Shown here: one piece after another, positions 16,908-25,019 of the stretch | Layout of the letters: each line of letters begins with the position of its first letter | Numbering within the stretch: the first letter of the stretch is position 1 | NCBI RefSeq assembly: GCF_021474405.1 | Contig: NZ_JAKEIO010000045.1 | Coordinates: 1 to 52,098 of the forward strand | Length of the DNA stretch: 52,098 nucleotides | DNA from: [Streptosporangium] indianense | GTDB taxonomy: Bacteria; Actinomycetota; Actinomycetes; Streptomycetales; Streptomycetaceae | Direction of reading: 5' to 3' | Translations under genes and position numbers: made by a program | Notes under the pieces: model-generated | The model's database searches: none | The model's input: only the letters and a program-made list of their open reading frames with translations | Told to the model about the DNA's origin: nothing

Positions 16908-18026
16908 TCAGTTGTTGCGGGGCAGCGGAGGCATGGGGCGGATGTCCGGTGCGACCTGGGTGGCCGGGGTCTTCCGCACGATCGTGATGAGGCGGTCGGT
17001 CAACTCCAGCCTCCCGATGGCGGGATCGTCGTAGCCGAGCACCCGGTGACCGCGTATGACGCTCACGACCAGGTCGGCGACCTCCCGCGGCGTCTTGCCC
17101 ACCTCGGCCTTGACGACCGGCCGTTCGACGATGTCGAGGCCGCTGCCCTGCTGGATGAGGTCCTCCATGACCATGCCGGCGGAGGGGCTGAGCACGGACA
17201 GACCGAGCAGCCGGCCGGCGGCGCTGGCGCTGGTGACGACCGCGTCCGCGCCGGACTGCTTGAGAAGCGGCGCGTTCTCCTCCTCCCGCACGGTGGCCAC
17301 GATCTTCGCCCCGCGGTTGAGCTGGCGAGCCGTCAGCGTGACCAGGACCGCCGTGTCGTCGCGCTGGGTCGCGATGATGATCTGGCGCGCCTTGTGCACC
17401 TCGGCCTGCTTCAGCACCTCGCTGCGGGTCGCGTCCCCGACGATGCCCGCGTAGCCCTCGGCGGTCGCGGCGTCGATCACCTTGGAACTGGGGTCGACCA
17501 CGACGACCTGTTCCTTCTTCAGGCCCGTCGCGCAGACGGTCCGGATCGCCGATCTGCCCTTCGTGCCAAAGCCGATGACGACGGTGTGATCGCGCAAAGT
17601 GGACCTCCAGCGGGTCAGCCGCCACTCCTCCCGGGTGCGTTCGGTGAGGGCTTCGAGGGTGGTGCCGACCAGGATGATCAGGAACAGCACGCGCAGCGGC
17701 GTGATGACGAGGATGTTGGTGAGCCGGGCGCTTTCGCTCGCCGGGGTGATGTCACCGTAGCCGGTGGTGGAGAGGGTGACGGTCGCGTAGTAGAACGCGT
17801 CGAGGAGGCTGATGCCGCCGCCCGCGTTGTCGTTGTAACCGTCCCGGTCGGCGTAGACGATCAACGCGGTCAGCACGAGGACGAACAGCGCCATGGAGAG
17901 CCGCTTGGCGACCTGGCGGATCGGGTGCTCGACCACTTTTCTCGGAAGTCTCACCCGATAGGTCACCAGATGCTCGTCGCCCTGGCGGGCGATCGCGTCC
18001 TGGCCCGGAAGTTTCACGTGAAACAC
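16908..18026 (-). CDS. two-TM potassium channel with cytoplasmic TrkA-N (RCK) domain
   Basis: 372 residues. Two membrane helices (about 44-59 and 105-123) flank the pore loop with the selectivity filter TTGYGD (87-92). A Rossmann RCK domain follows (VVIGFGTKGRSAI, about 149-161), so gating by nucleotide or ligand is likely, as in MthK/YugO-type channels. The GTG at 18026 lies inside the 3' end of the moeA-like gene (13-base overlap), and codons 2-5 are formed by the parS site. A second GTG at codon 4 is also within parS. The first helix does not begin until about residue 44, so a later start (for example Val21) cannot be excluded. Confidence 0.88.
   Translation of the reverse strand: MFHVKLPGQDAIARQGDEHLVTYRVRLPRKVVEHPIRQVAKRLSMALFVLVLTALIVYADRDGYNDNAGGGISLLDAFYYATVTLSTTGYGDITPASESARLTNILVITPLRVLFLIILVGTTLEALTERTREEWRLTRWRSTLRDHTVVIGFGTKGRSAIRTVCATGLKKEQVVVVDPSSKVIDAATAEGYAGIVGDATRSEVLKQAEVHKARQIIIATQRDDTAVLVTLTARQLNRGAKIVATVREEENAPLLKQSGADAVVTSASAAGRLLGLSVLSPSAGMVMEDLIQQGSGLDIVERPVVKAEVGKTPREVADLVVSVIRGHRVLGYDDPAIGRLELTDRLITIVRKTPATQVAPDIRPMPPLPRNN
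18011..18024. other. parS: parS centromere site (ParB binding)
   Basis: GTTTCACGTGAAAC is a perfect 14-bp palindrome identical to the streptomycete parS consensus, many copies of which cluster around oriC and nucleate ParB for chromosome segregation. Here it spans the stop codon of the moeA-like gene (TTC ACG TGA) and the first codons of the channel gene. I found no other copy in the window. Confidence 0.93.
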
Positions 18027-19402
18027 ACCCCGATTCCTCCGGACGCCCAGGGCAGGTCGAGCAGTTCCGCCTCCTGTCCCGGACGTGCACCGCCCGGCGG
18101 GACCACGGCCAGCGCGTCGGCGGCCGCGATGCCGCGCAGCATGGCGGGGCCGTTGTAGTGCAGCGGCACGGCCTCGTCGCCGCGCAGGACCACGGGGACG
18201 AGCCGGGTGTCGTGCGGGTGCCCGTGCACGCCGTCCCGGAGCGGCATCGTGTACGGCTCCGGAGCCGGGCGGGCCGCGAGGATCCGCAGCAACGGCTCGG
18301 CGAGCGTCAGCAGCCCGGAGACGGCGGCGAGCGGGTTGCCCGGCAGGCCGACGAGGTGCTGGGTCGGCGTGGTGCGGGCCAGCAGCATCGGGTGGCCCGG
18401 GCGCACCTTGACGCCGTCCACGAGGAGTTCGGCGCCGATCCGGCGCAACGTGGGGTGCACGTGGTCGACGGGGCCCGCGGCGGTGCCGCCGGTGGTGAGG
18501 AGGACGTCGGCGTCGGAGGCGGTGACGGCCTCGTACAGCGCGTCGGCGTCGTCGCGGATGCGCCGGACGGCGATGACCTCGGCGCCGAGCGCCCGCAGCC
18601 AGGGCGGCAGCATGGGGCCGAGCGCGTCCCGGATCAGGCCGTCGTGCGGCAGACCCTGGGTGAGCAACTCGTCACCGAGGACCAGGACTTCGGCGCGGGA
18701 CCGGGGGACCGCGGTGACGGTGTCGTATCCGGCCGCCGCCGCGAGCCCGAGGACGGCCGGGGTGACGAGGGTGCCGACAGCGAGCAGCTGGTCGCCTGCA
18801 CGGCATTCCTGGCCACGCGGGCGGATGTCCTGGCCGGGGACGACGTCTCTGGTCGCGTAGAGGCGGCCCTTGTCGTCGGTACGGCCGTGCTCGCTGCGCA
18901 GGACCGCGGTGGTGTCCGGCGGGATGCGGGCGCCGGTGGCGATCCGGACGGCCTCGCCGTCGGTCAGGGACCCGGGCGCGGCGTGCCCGGCCAGGACCCC
19001 CTCGTCCCGTACGCGCCAGGGGGCGGGGCCGCAGACCGCCCAGCCGTCCATCGCGGAGGTGTCGAAGGACGGGAGGTCGGTGAGGGCGTCGAGCGGGGCG
19101 GCGAGGGTCAGGCCGAGGGCGGTGTCCAGGGGCGCGGAGACGGGGGCGCGGCGGGCGGTCCGGGCGGCGTCGCGGCCGGCGCGTTCGGCGAGGGCCCGGG
19201 CCTCGGGCCACGGGGTGGCGCGGTGGTGGCCCCCGGGCCGGGCCGCGGTGTCCGGCTGGGAGGCGGTGCGGGCGCTGCCCTTCTCGCCCCGGGCCGCGGG
19301 GCCGGGCAGGTGGTCGCCGTTGCTGTTCCTCACGAGGGCGAGCACCTCCTCGACGTCGAGGTCCTCGGCGTTCTCTCCGGCACGGGCGCCGTGCGGGGTC
19401 AT
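18014..19402 (-). CDS. MoeA-like molybdopterin molybdotransferase
   Basis: 462 residues. It has the family blocks SFDTSAMDGWAV, an MPT-binding-like block (TTGGTAAGPVDHVHPTLRRI), VKVRPGHPMLLA and GLPGNPLAA. It is expected to insert molybdate into adenylylated molybdopterin. An unusual 85-residue N-terminal extension precedes the fold. The usual GVSVG(D/E)xD and PGKP residues read GTAAGPVD and PGHP, so it may be a divergent paralogue. The start ATG at 19402 overlaps the mobA-like stop (ATGA). Its last residues are encoded by parS. Confidence 0.82.
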   Translation of the reverse strand: MTPHGARAGENAEDLDVEEVLALVRNSNGDHLPGPAARGEKGSARTASQPDTAARPGGHHRATPWPEARALAERAGRDAARTARRAPVSAPLDTALGLTLAAPLDALTDLPSFDTSAMDGWAVCGPAPWRVRDEGVLAGHAAPGSLTDGEAVRIATGARIPPDTTAVLRSEHGRTDDKGRLYATRDVVPGQDIRPRGQECRAGDQLLAVGTLVTPAVLGLAAAAGYDTVTAVPRSRAEVLVLGDELLTQGLPHDGLIRDALGPMLPPWLRALGAEVIAVRRIRDDADALYEAVTASDADVLLTTGGTAAGPVDHVHPTLRRIGAELLVDGVKVRPGHPMLLARTTPTQHLVGLPGNPLAAVSGLLTLAEPLLRILAARPAPEPYTMPLRDGVHGHPHDTRLVPVVLRGDEAVPLHYNGPAMLRGIAAADALAVVPPGGARPGQEAELLDLPWASGGIGVCFT

Positions 19403-20451
19403 CCGGCGTCCGGCCGGGTGTCGGGCGTGGCGTCGGGGGCCACATCGCCCTGCGGGGGCCGCGAGCCGTCCCTGGCCGTATCGCTCTGGGGCTGCTGCGT
19501 GCCGTCCGTGGCCGTATCGCTCTGGGGCTGCTGCGCGCCGTCGGCGGAGGGGCCGGCCTCGGACGTGCTCTCCCGCGCCCAGCGCGTGGCGAGCGCCGCG
19601 GCCTTGCGGGCGGCCTCGGCGACCGCCTCGGGGCCACCGCCGGCCTGCGCGGCCGCGTAGCCGACGAGGAAGGTGGTCAGCGGCGCCGCGGGCCGGGCCA
19701 CACCGTGGGCGGCGTCGCGGGCGAGGTCGAGCAGGCCGCGGGTGTCGACGTCGAGGTCGATCCCCAGTTCGTCCTTGACGGCGGAAATCCATTCATCCAA
19801 CACGTGCCCATGCTCCCTGATACGTGCCCTGGCGGTGGCGATGTCGTCCCAGGTGTCGCAATCGAAGGACGCGACCGGGTCGGAGATGCGGGTGAGGTTC
19901 AGCTCGGCGGTCAGACGCCGCAGGGGGAAGCCGGTGAGAGTGCCGTGCCGGCCGGTGAGGAGCGCGAGTTCCGCACGCAGCCGCGGCGCCCGGTAGGCGG
20001 CCACGAGGGGCTGGTCCCGGCCGCCGGGGTCGGTCAGCAGCACCCCGTCGGAGCCGCTCGTCCGCAGCGCGCTCAGCAGGCGGCCCACGGTCGGCTCTCG
20101 GAGGAAGGGCAGGTCGGCGGAGAGCACCACGACGTGCTCGGCCGTGGTGTGGCGCAGCCCGGCGTCGAGGGCGGCGAGCGGTCCGCCGCCGGGCGGGTCC
20201 TCGCGGGTCCAGGTCACGGGCCGTGCGGTCGGCCGGGGCGCGGCGACGACGACGGTGGTGCGGGCGGTGGCGCAGGCCGCGAGCACCCGGTCGAGCAGGG
20301 GCCGCCCGCCCACCCGCACGCCGGGTTTGTCCGTGCCGCCCAGGCGCCGGGCGGCACCGCCGGCGAGCACGACGGCGTCATACCGGGGGCCGGGCCCATG
20401 CGCGGGGCCGGTGGCGGCGCCGGGTTCACCGGGGGGCTGGTAGGCGGTCAC
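19399..20451 (-). CDS. MobA-like molybdenum cofactor guanylyltransferase fused to a DUF6457-type domain
   Basis: 350 residues. The nucleotidyltransferase half starts with AVVLAGGAARRLGGTDKP (about 26-43), the GTP-binding signature of MobA, and has SADLPFL and DCDTWDD metal/nucleotide sites. After about 215 comes a helical domain (LDEWISAVKDELGIDLDVDTRGLLDLARDAAHGV) that I recognise as DUF6457, often found alone or fused in actinobacteria. The tail from about 300 is low complexity with two copies of DGxQQPQSDTA, encoded by a 36-bp DNA repeat (19473 and 19509). It is coupled to the moeA-like gene, giving a cofactor-maturation pair. Confidence 0.85.
   Translation of the reverse strand: MTAYQPPGEPGAATGPAHGPGPRYDAVVLAGGAARRLGGTDKPGVRVGGRPLLDRVLAACATARTTVVVAAPRPTARPVTWTREDPPGGGPLAALDAGLRHTTAEHVVVLSADLPFLREPTVGRLLSALRTSGSDGVLLTDPGGRDQPLVAAYRAPRLRAELALLTGRHGTLTGFPLRRLTAELNLTRISDPVASFDCDTWDDIATARARIREHGHVLDEWISAVKDELGIDLDVDTRGLLDLARDAAHGVARPAAPLTTFLVGYAAAQAGGGPEAVAEAARKAAALATRWARESTSEAGPSADGAQQPQSDTATDGTQQPQSDTARDGSRPPQGDVAPDATPDTRPDAG
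19473..19535. repeat. two tandem copies of a 36-bp unit
   Basis: A 27-base stretch starting TGGCCGTATCGCTCTGGGGC is repeated at 19473 and 19509. It keeps frame and adds 12 residues to the disordered tail of the MobA-like protein. Confidence 0.85.
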
Positions 20452-20467
20452 CCCCCGAGTATGCGTG

Positions 20468-20494
20468 CCCCCGCGATCACACGGAACGCGGGGG
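20468..20494 (-). terminator. terminator of the second bkd operon
   Basis: CCCCCGCG (20468-20475) pairs with CGCGGGGG (20487-20494) around an 11-base loop, 44 bases past the bkdC2 stop on the minus strand and ahead of the mobA-like start. Confidence 0.55.
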
Positions 20495-20537
20495 AAGCGA
20501 CGCGATCACGAACACCGGCTCGGACGAGGAACAGGAA

Positions 20538-22037
20538 TCACAGCGTCCGCAGCAGCACCGCCGGCTGTTCGACGCAGTCCGCGACGTACCGCAGGAAGCC
20601 GCCGGCCACGCCCCCGTCGCACACCCGGTGGTCGAAGGTGAGCGAGAGCTGGACGACCTGCCGCACCGCCAGCTCGCCCTCGTGCACCCATGGCTTGGGG
20701 ACGATGCGGCCGACGCCGAGCATGGCGGCTTCGGGGTGGTTGATGATCGGCGTGGAGCCGTCGACGCCGAAGACGCCGTAGTTGTTCAGCGTGAAGGTCC
20801 CGCCGGTGAGTTCGCCCGGTGTCAGCGTCCCCGTGCGGCCCGCCTCGGTCAGCCGGGCGAACTCGGCGGTCAGCGACTCGGCGTCCCGCGCGTGCGCGTC
20901 CCGCACGACCGGCACGACGAGGCCCCGGTCGGTCTGCGCCGCGAACCCCAGGTGCACGTGGTCGAACTGCACGATCTCCCTGGCCTGCGCGTCGACCGTG
21001 GAGTTGAGCTCGGGGAAGCGGGCGAGGGCCGCGGTGCAGATCCGGGCGAGCAGGGCCAGGAGCGAGATCTTCGGTCCGCCGGCCGCGTTCATGGCGGCGC
21101 GCGCCCGCATGAGCTCCGTGGCGTCCGCGTCGACCCAGCAGGTGGCGTCCGGGATCTCCCGGCGACTGCGCGCCAGCTTGTCGGCGACGGCGCCGCGGAT
21201 GCCCTTGAGCGGCGTGCGCGTCTCGCCGGTGAGCGGGGCGCGGGTCCCGCCGGGGACCGCCGCGGAGGGGCGGGAGGCGAGGGCCGGGCTCGGGGTGTGC
21301 CGCACCTCGTGCGGGTGCGGCGCGGCCGGCGATCCCGCCGGAGCGCCCTGGGTGTCCTGGCGGCCCGCGGCGCGCAACGCGTACTCCACGTCCGCCCGCA
21401 GGATCAGCCCGTCGGGACCGGACCCGGTCAGCTCCCGCAGGTCCAGGCCGTTCTGCCGCGCCAGCCGGCGCACCAGGGGCGAGATCACGGGGACGGGGCC
21501 GTCTGCCGAGCCGGAACCGTTGGTCTGGCCGTTGACGGTCGCCACGGGGGCGGCGACCCCCGCCTGTGCCTGCGCCCGCGCCGGGGAAACCGGCCCCGGG
21601 GCCGCGGCGGCGTCCGCCCGGCCCGTCGGCGACCCGGCGCGGTCGGCCCCTCCGGCTGTCGCGGACGCGCCGGACAGCGGCCGGTCCTGCCGGACCCGGC
21701 GGCGCCGCGCGGGAGCCTCGGAGGTGCCGTAGCCGACGAGGACGTTGCCCGACCCCCCGGAGCCGGTGTCCTCGGCGCCGGAGGCGGGCCGCTCCCCCAC
21801 GGCCACCGTGATCAGCGGCGCCCCGACGGGCAGCTCCGTGCCCTCCTCGCCGAACCGGGCCGTGACCACACCGCCGTAGGGGCAGGGCACCTCGACCATG
21901 GCCTTGGCCGTCTCGACCTCGACGACCGGCTGGTCGATGGCGACCACGTCGCCGACCTCGACCAGCCAGCGCACGATCTCCGCCTCGGTCAGTCCCTCAC
22001 CGAGGTCGGGCAGCTTGAACTCCAGCACCTGTGCCAT
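20538..22037 (-). CDS. bkdC2: branched-chain 2-oxo acid dehydrogenase E2 component, copy 2
   Basis: 499 residues. Lipoyl domain with Lys45 in VETAKA, subunit-binding domain (SPLVRRLARQNGLDLREL), then the catalytic domain ending with the active-site motif DHRVCDG. Same architecture as the copy at 3982 but clearly diverged, with longer, Gly/Pro/Arg-rich linkers. The ATG at 22037 overlaps the E1 beta stop (ATGA); an ATG at 22055 is also in frame. It forms a three-gene operon with perfectly coupled subunits. Confidence 0.92.
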   Translation of the reverse strand: MAQVLEFKLPDLGEGLTEAEIVRWLVEVGDVVAIDQPVVEVETAKAMVEVPCPYGGVVTARFGEEGTELPVGAPLITVAVGERPASGAEDTGSGGSGNVLVGYGTSEAPARRRRVRQDRPLSGASATAGGADRAGSPTGRADAAAAPGPVSPARAQAQAGVAAPVATVNGQTNGSGSADGPVPVISPLVRRLARQNGLDLRELTGSGPDGLILRADVEYALRAAGRQDTQGAPAGSPAAPHPHEVRHTPSPALASRPSAAVPGGTRAPLTGETRTPLKGIRGAVADKLARSRREIPDATCWVDADATELMRARAAMNAAGGPKISLLALLARICTAALARFPELNSTVDAQAREIVQFDHVHLGFAAQTDRGLVVPVVRDAHARDAESLTAEFARLTEAGRTGTLTPGELTGGTFTLNNYGVFGVDGSTPIINHPEAAMLGVGRIVPKPWVHEGELAVRQVVQLSLTFDHRVCDGGVAGGFLRYVADCVEQPAVLLRTL

Positions 22038-23041
22038 CAGCTCTCGGCCTCCCACTGCAGACGCCCCACGGCGTCCAGGATCCGGTCCACACCGGGCAGG
22101 TGGTGGCGCTCCAGCATCGGCGGCGGGTACGGGACGTCGAACCCGGCCACGCGCAGCACCGGCGCCTCCAGATGGTGGAAGCAGCGCTCCGTGACCCGCG
22201 CCGCGATCTCCCCGCCCGGGCCGCCGAAGGAACCCGACTCGTGGACGACGACCGCGCGGCCCGTGCGTCGCACCGAGGCGCTCACCGTCTCGTCGTCGAA
22301 CGGCACCAGGGAGCGCAGGTCGACGACTTCGAGGTCCCAGCCCTCGGCCCGGGCCGCCTCGGCCGCCTCCATGCAGACGGGTACGGACGGCCCGTACGTG
22401 ATGAGCGTGGCGCTGCGGCCGGAGCGGCGCACCACCGCGCGGCCGATCGGCTCGACGGGCGCCGGCTCCTCGGGGTTCCAGGAGTCCTTCGACCAGTACA
22501 GCCGCTTGGGCTCCAGGAAGACGACCGGGTCGTCGGAGGCGATGGACGCGCGCAGCAGCCCGTAGGCGTCGGCGACGGTCGCGGGCGTGACGACATGGAG
22601 CCCCGGAGTCGCCATGTAGTACGCCTCGGAGGAGTCGCTGTGGTGCTCGACGCCACCGATGCCGCCGCCGTAGGGGACACGGATGGTGATCGGCAGGGGC
22701 ATCCTGCCGCGGGTGCGGTTGCGCATGCGGGCCACGTGCGAGATGAGCTGCTCGAACGCCGGGTAGGCGAACGCGTCGAACTGCATCTCCACGACCGGCC
22801 GGAGCCCGTACATGGCCATGCCGACCGCGGTGCCGAGGATGCCGGCCTCGGCGAGCGGGGTGTCCGTGCAGCGGTCCTCGCCGAACTCCTTGGCGAGACC
22901 GTCGGTGACGCGGAAGACGCCGCCGAGGGTGCCGACGTCCTCGCCCATGACGTGCACGGCGGGGTCCGCGGCCATGGCGTCGCGCAGCGCGCGTGTGAGT
23001 GCCTGCGCCATGGTGGCCGGCTTGACGGCGACGGTGGTCAT
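22037..23041 (-). CDS. bkdB2: branched-chain 2-oxo acid dehydrogenase E1 beta subunit, copy 2
   Basis: 334 residues with VHVMGEDVGTLGG near the N-terminus and RVPYGGGIGGVEHHSDSSEA in the middle, the conserved E1 beta motifs. It overlaps both neighbours by 4 bases. It pairs with the E1 alpha subunit encoded just upstream. The two bkd operons probably serve catabolism of Val/Leu/Ile and supply of branched starter units; sequence alone does not say which does what. Confidence 0.93.
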   Translation of the reverse strand: MTTVAVKPATMAQALTRALRDAMAADPAVHVMGEDVGTLGGVFRVTDGLAKEFGEDRCTDTPLAEAGILGTAVGMAMYGLRPVVEMQFDAFAYPAFEQLISHVARMRNRTRGRMPLPITIRVPYGGGIGGVEHHSDSSEAYYMATPGLHVVTPATVADAYGLLRASIASDDPVVFLEPKRLYWSKDSWNPEEPAPVEPIGRAVVRRSGRSATLITYGPSVPVCMEAAEAARAEGWDLEVVDLRSLVPFDDETVSASVRRTGRAVVVHESGSFGGPGGEIAARVTERCFHHLEAPVLRVAGFDVPYPPPMLERHHLPGVDRILDAVGRLQWEAES

Positions 23042-24183
23042 CGGTGCGTGCCCCCCTCGGACTCGGCCTCGGCCTCCAGCTCGGCCCGCAGCTGGTCCCG
23101 CTGTTCCCGCAGCTGGGGCGTGGGCTCGGCGTAGACGTGATCGAACAGGTCCATCGGGTCGAGGACCGCGTCCTGGTTCATCTGCTCACGCAGGGCCGCG
23201 GCCATGGTCTCGGCGTCCTGCCGGGCCGCCTCGATGCCGGCCTCGTCGAGCAGGCCGCGGCCGGTCAGCTCGCGCTCCAGCAGCCGGATCGGGTCGTGCT
23301 CGCGCCAGGTCTCGACCTCGGCGTCACCGCGGTAGCGGGTCGCGTCGTCGGCGTTGGTGTGGGCGTCGACGCGGTAGGTGATCGCCTCGACGAGGGTGGG
23401 GCCGCCGCCCGCGCGGGCGTGGCGTACGGCGTCGGAGAGCACCTCGTGCACGGCCGCGGCGTCGTTGCCGTCGACCAGGCGGCCGGGCATGCCGTAGCCG
23501 ACCGCCTTGTGGGCCAGCGACGGGGCCGCGGTCTGCTTGGCGAGCGGGACGGAGATCGCGAAGCCGTTGTTCTGCACGAGGAAGACGACCGGGGCCTGCC
23601 AGACGGCGGCGAAGTTCAGCGCCTCGTGGAAGTCGCCCTCGCTGGTGCCGCCGTCACCGACCATGGCCAGCGCGACCACGTCGTCACCCTTGAGGCGGGC
23701 GGCGTGCGCGAGGCCCACGGCGTGCGGCAGCTGGGTGGCCAGCGGGGTGCACAGGGGGGCGACCCGGTGCTCGTGCGGGTCGTAGCCGGTGTGCCAGTCG
23801 CCGCGCAGCAGGGTGAGCGCCTCGACGGGGTCCACGCCCCGGGCCACCACGGCGAGGGTGTCGCGGTAGCTCGGGAAGAGCCAGTCGCGCTCCTGAAGGA
23901 CCATGGCGGCGGCGACCTCGCACGCCTCCTGGCCGGTGGTGGAGGGGTAGACCGCGAGACGGCCCTGCTTGGTGAGGGCGGTGGCCTGAGCGTTGTAGCG
24001 GCGGCCCTTCACCAGCTGCGCGTACAGCGCCCTCAGCAGCTCCGGGTCGGCCTTCGCGGCCGCCTCGGTGCCGAGGACGCGGTACGGCTCGGCGTCGGGC
24101 AGCAACGGCGCGGGATCCGTCCGGGGCTGCCAGGCGGGCGGCGGGGTCGGCTTGTACGCGCCCCGCTGCTCCATGACCGTCAT
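23038..24183 (-). CDS. bkdA2: branched-chain 2-oxo acid dehydrogenase E1 alpha subunit, copy 2
   Basis: 381 residues with the thiamine-diphosphate motif starting GDGGTSEG (176-183) and ending QNNGFAI (204-210). The ATG at 24183 follows GAGGAGG with 7 bases between. First gene of the operon. The upstream spacer carries a TetR-type operator (24244-24257) identical in 13 of 14 bases to the one in front of paaN, plus a long inverted repeat next to the divergent Lrp/AsnC gene. Confidence 0.93.
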   Translation of the reverse strand: MTVMEQRGAYKPTPPPAWQPRTDPAPLLPDAEPYRVLGTEAAAKADPELLRALYAQLVKGRRYNAQATALTKQGRLAVYPSTTGQEACEVAAAMVLQERDWLFPSYRDTLAVVARGVDPVEALTLLRGDWHTGYDPHEHRVAPLCTPLATQLPHAVGLAHAARLKGDDVVALAMVGDGGTSEGDFHEALNFAAVWQAPVVFLVQNNGFAISVPLAKQTAAPSLAHKAVGYGMPGRLVDGNDAAAVHEVLSDAVRHARAGGGPTLVEAITYRVDAHTNADDATRYRGDAEVETWREHDPIRLLERELTGRGLLDEAGIEAARQDAETMAAALREQMNQDAVLDPMDLFDHVYAEPTPQLREQRDQLRAELEAEAESEGGTHR

Positions 24184-24243
24184 GACGGCACCTCCTCGTG
24201 GGAGCGGCTCGAAGAGGCGCGTCGGCTGTGACTCGCCTCACCT

Positions 24244-24257
24244 ACCGATTGTTCGGT
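24244..24257. promoter_or_regulatory. TetR-type operator upstream of bkdA2
   Basis: ACCGATTGTTCGGT: inverted ACCGA/TCGGT arms with a 4-base centre. It differs at one base from ACCGATCGTTCGGT at 27178-27191. On the minus strand it lies between TTGTGC and TAGGTG, a weak -35/-10 pair with 18-base spacing, so a bound repressor would block bkdA2. Confidence 0.6.
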
Positions 24258-24286
24258 CGACGGCACAATTTGGCTATGGGTGGCCC

Positions 24287-24318
24287 CAGGCTGTGGACAA
24301 ACGGTTCTCCACAGCCTG
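24287..24318. promoter_or_regulatory. inverted repeat containing two DnaA-box-like 9-mers
   Basis: CAGGCTGTGGA (24287-24297) and TCCACAGCCTG (24308-24318) are perfect 11-bp inverted arms. Inside are TGTGGACAA (24292-24300, the complement of TTGTCCACA) and TTCTCCACA (24305-24313). It lies between the divergent bkdA2 and Lrp genes, so it could be the Lrp/AsnC regulator's site or a DnaA cluster. Confidence 0.5.
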
Positions 24319-24358
24319 AGATGGACGCAGTACGTCCATGGTAGGGAGGTCGGCGCAG

Positions 24359-24859
24359 GTGGCATCTGAACAAATGGCCGAAGGCCAGGACGACAGCGGC
24401 GTGCTGCCGCCGCCACGGCCCCTGGATGCCATAGATCAGGACATCCTGCGCATGCTGCAGGCCGACGGCCGTGCGTCGATACGGTCGGTCGCCGAGCGGG
24501 TCCACGTCTCCCGGGCGAACGCCTACGCCCGCATCAACCGGCTCGTCGAGGACGGTGTCATCCGGGGCTTCGGCGCCCGGGTCGATCACCAGCGGGCGGG
24601 TCAGGGCACGTCCGCCTACATCACGCTGAAGATCGTCCAGAACTCCTGGCGCACGGTCCGCGAGGAGCTCAGACAGCTGCCCGGCGCCTCCCACATCGCC
24701 CTGGTGGGCGGCGACTTCGACGTGCTGCTGCTGGTCCACGTCTCCGACAACCGGTCCCTGCGCGAGCTGGTCCTGACCCGGCTCCAGGCGATCCCCCAGG
24801 TGCTCAGCACCCGCACCCTGCTGGTGTTCGAGGAGGAGGACCTGGAACCGCAGGGCTGA
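24359..24859 (+). CDS. bkdR: Lrp/AsnC-family regulator divergent from bkdA2
   Basis: 166 residues. AsnC-type helix-turn-helix (LDAIDQDILRMLQADGR, VHVSRANAYARINRLVEDGV) followed by the RAM ligand domain (GASHIALVGGDFDVLLLVHV). Such proteins sense amino acids. Position and orientation match the regulator called BkdR that controls bkd genes in Streptomyces (from memory). The GTG at 24359 follows GGGAGGT by 8 bases; the ATG at 24338 has no ribosome site. Confidence 0.87.
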   Translation: MASEQMAEGQDDSGVLPPPRPLDAIDQDILRMLQADGRASIRSVAERVHVSRANAYARINRLVEDGVIRGFGARVDHQRAGQGTSAYITLKIVQNSWRTVREELRQLPGASHIALVGGDFDVLLLVHVSDNRSLRELVLTRLQAIPQVLSTRTLLVFEEEDLEPQG

Positions 24860-24870
24860 CGGCCCCCTGC

Positions 24871-25019
24871 GTTCACCCGGCCTTGCGCAGGCCCCCCGAA
24901 GCCCGGATTCACCGGCCTTGCGCAGGCCCCCGAAGCCCAGGCATTCGCTCGGCCTTGCGCAGACCCCCTAAGCCCAGGCATTCGCTCGGCCTTGCGCATC
25001 CCCGAAGCCCAGGCATTCA
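24871..25019. repeat. degenerate tandem copies of the 3' end of the downstream tetR gene
   Basis: A unit of about 36 bp (core CGGCCTTGCGCAG followed by CCCCCGAAGCCCAGG) starts at about 24871, 24907, 24943, 24980 and 25015. The last copy is the real 3' end of the tetR gene, encoding GLRKAE and the stop. The others are slightly altered copies filling the spacer between bkdR and tetR. In two copies the stop TGA has become CGA. Confidence 0.85.

Noticed and set aside
15373..17625. 750-codon minus-strand frame over the DrrAB genes
   Set aside because: Composition shadow of the drrAB genes; the plus-strand genes have clear Walker and membrane motifs.
22731..22740. Other CACGTG cores as additional parS sites (also near 18459, 20957 and 39615)
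   Set aside because: They lack the flanking GTTT and AAAC arms required for ParB.
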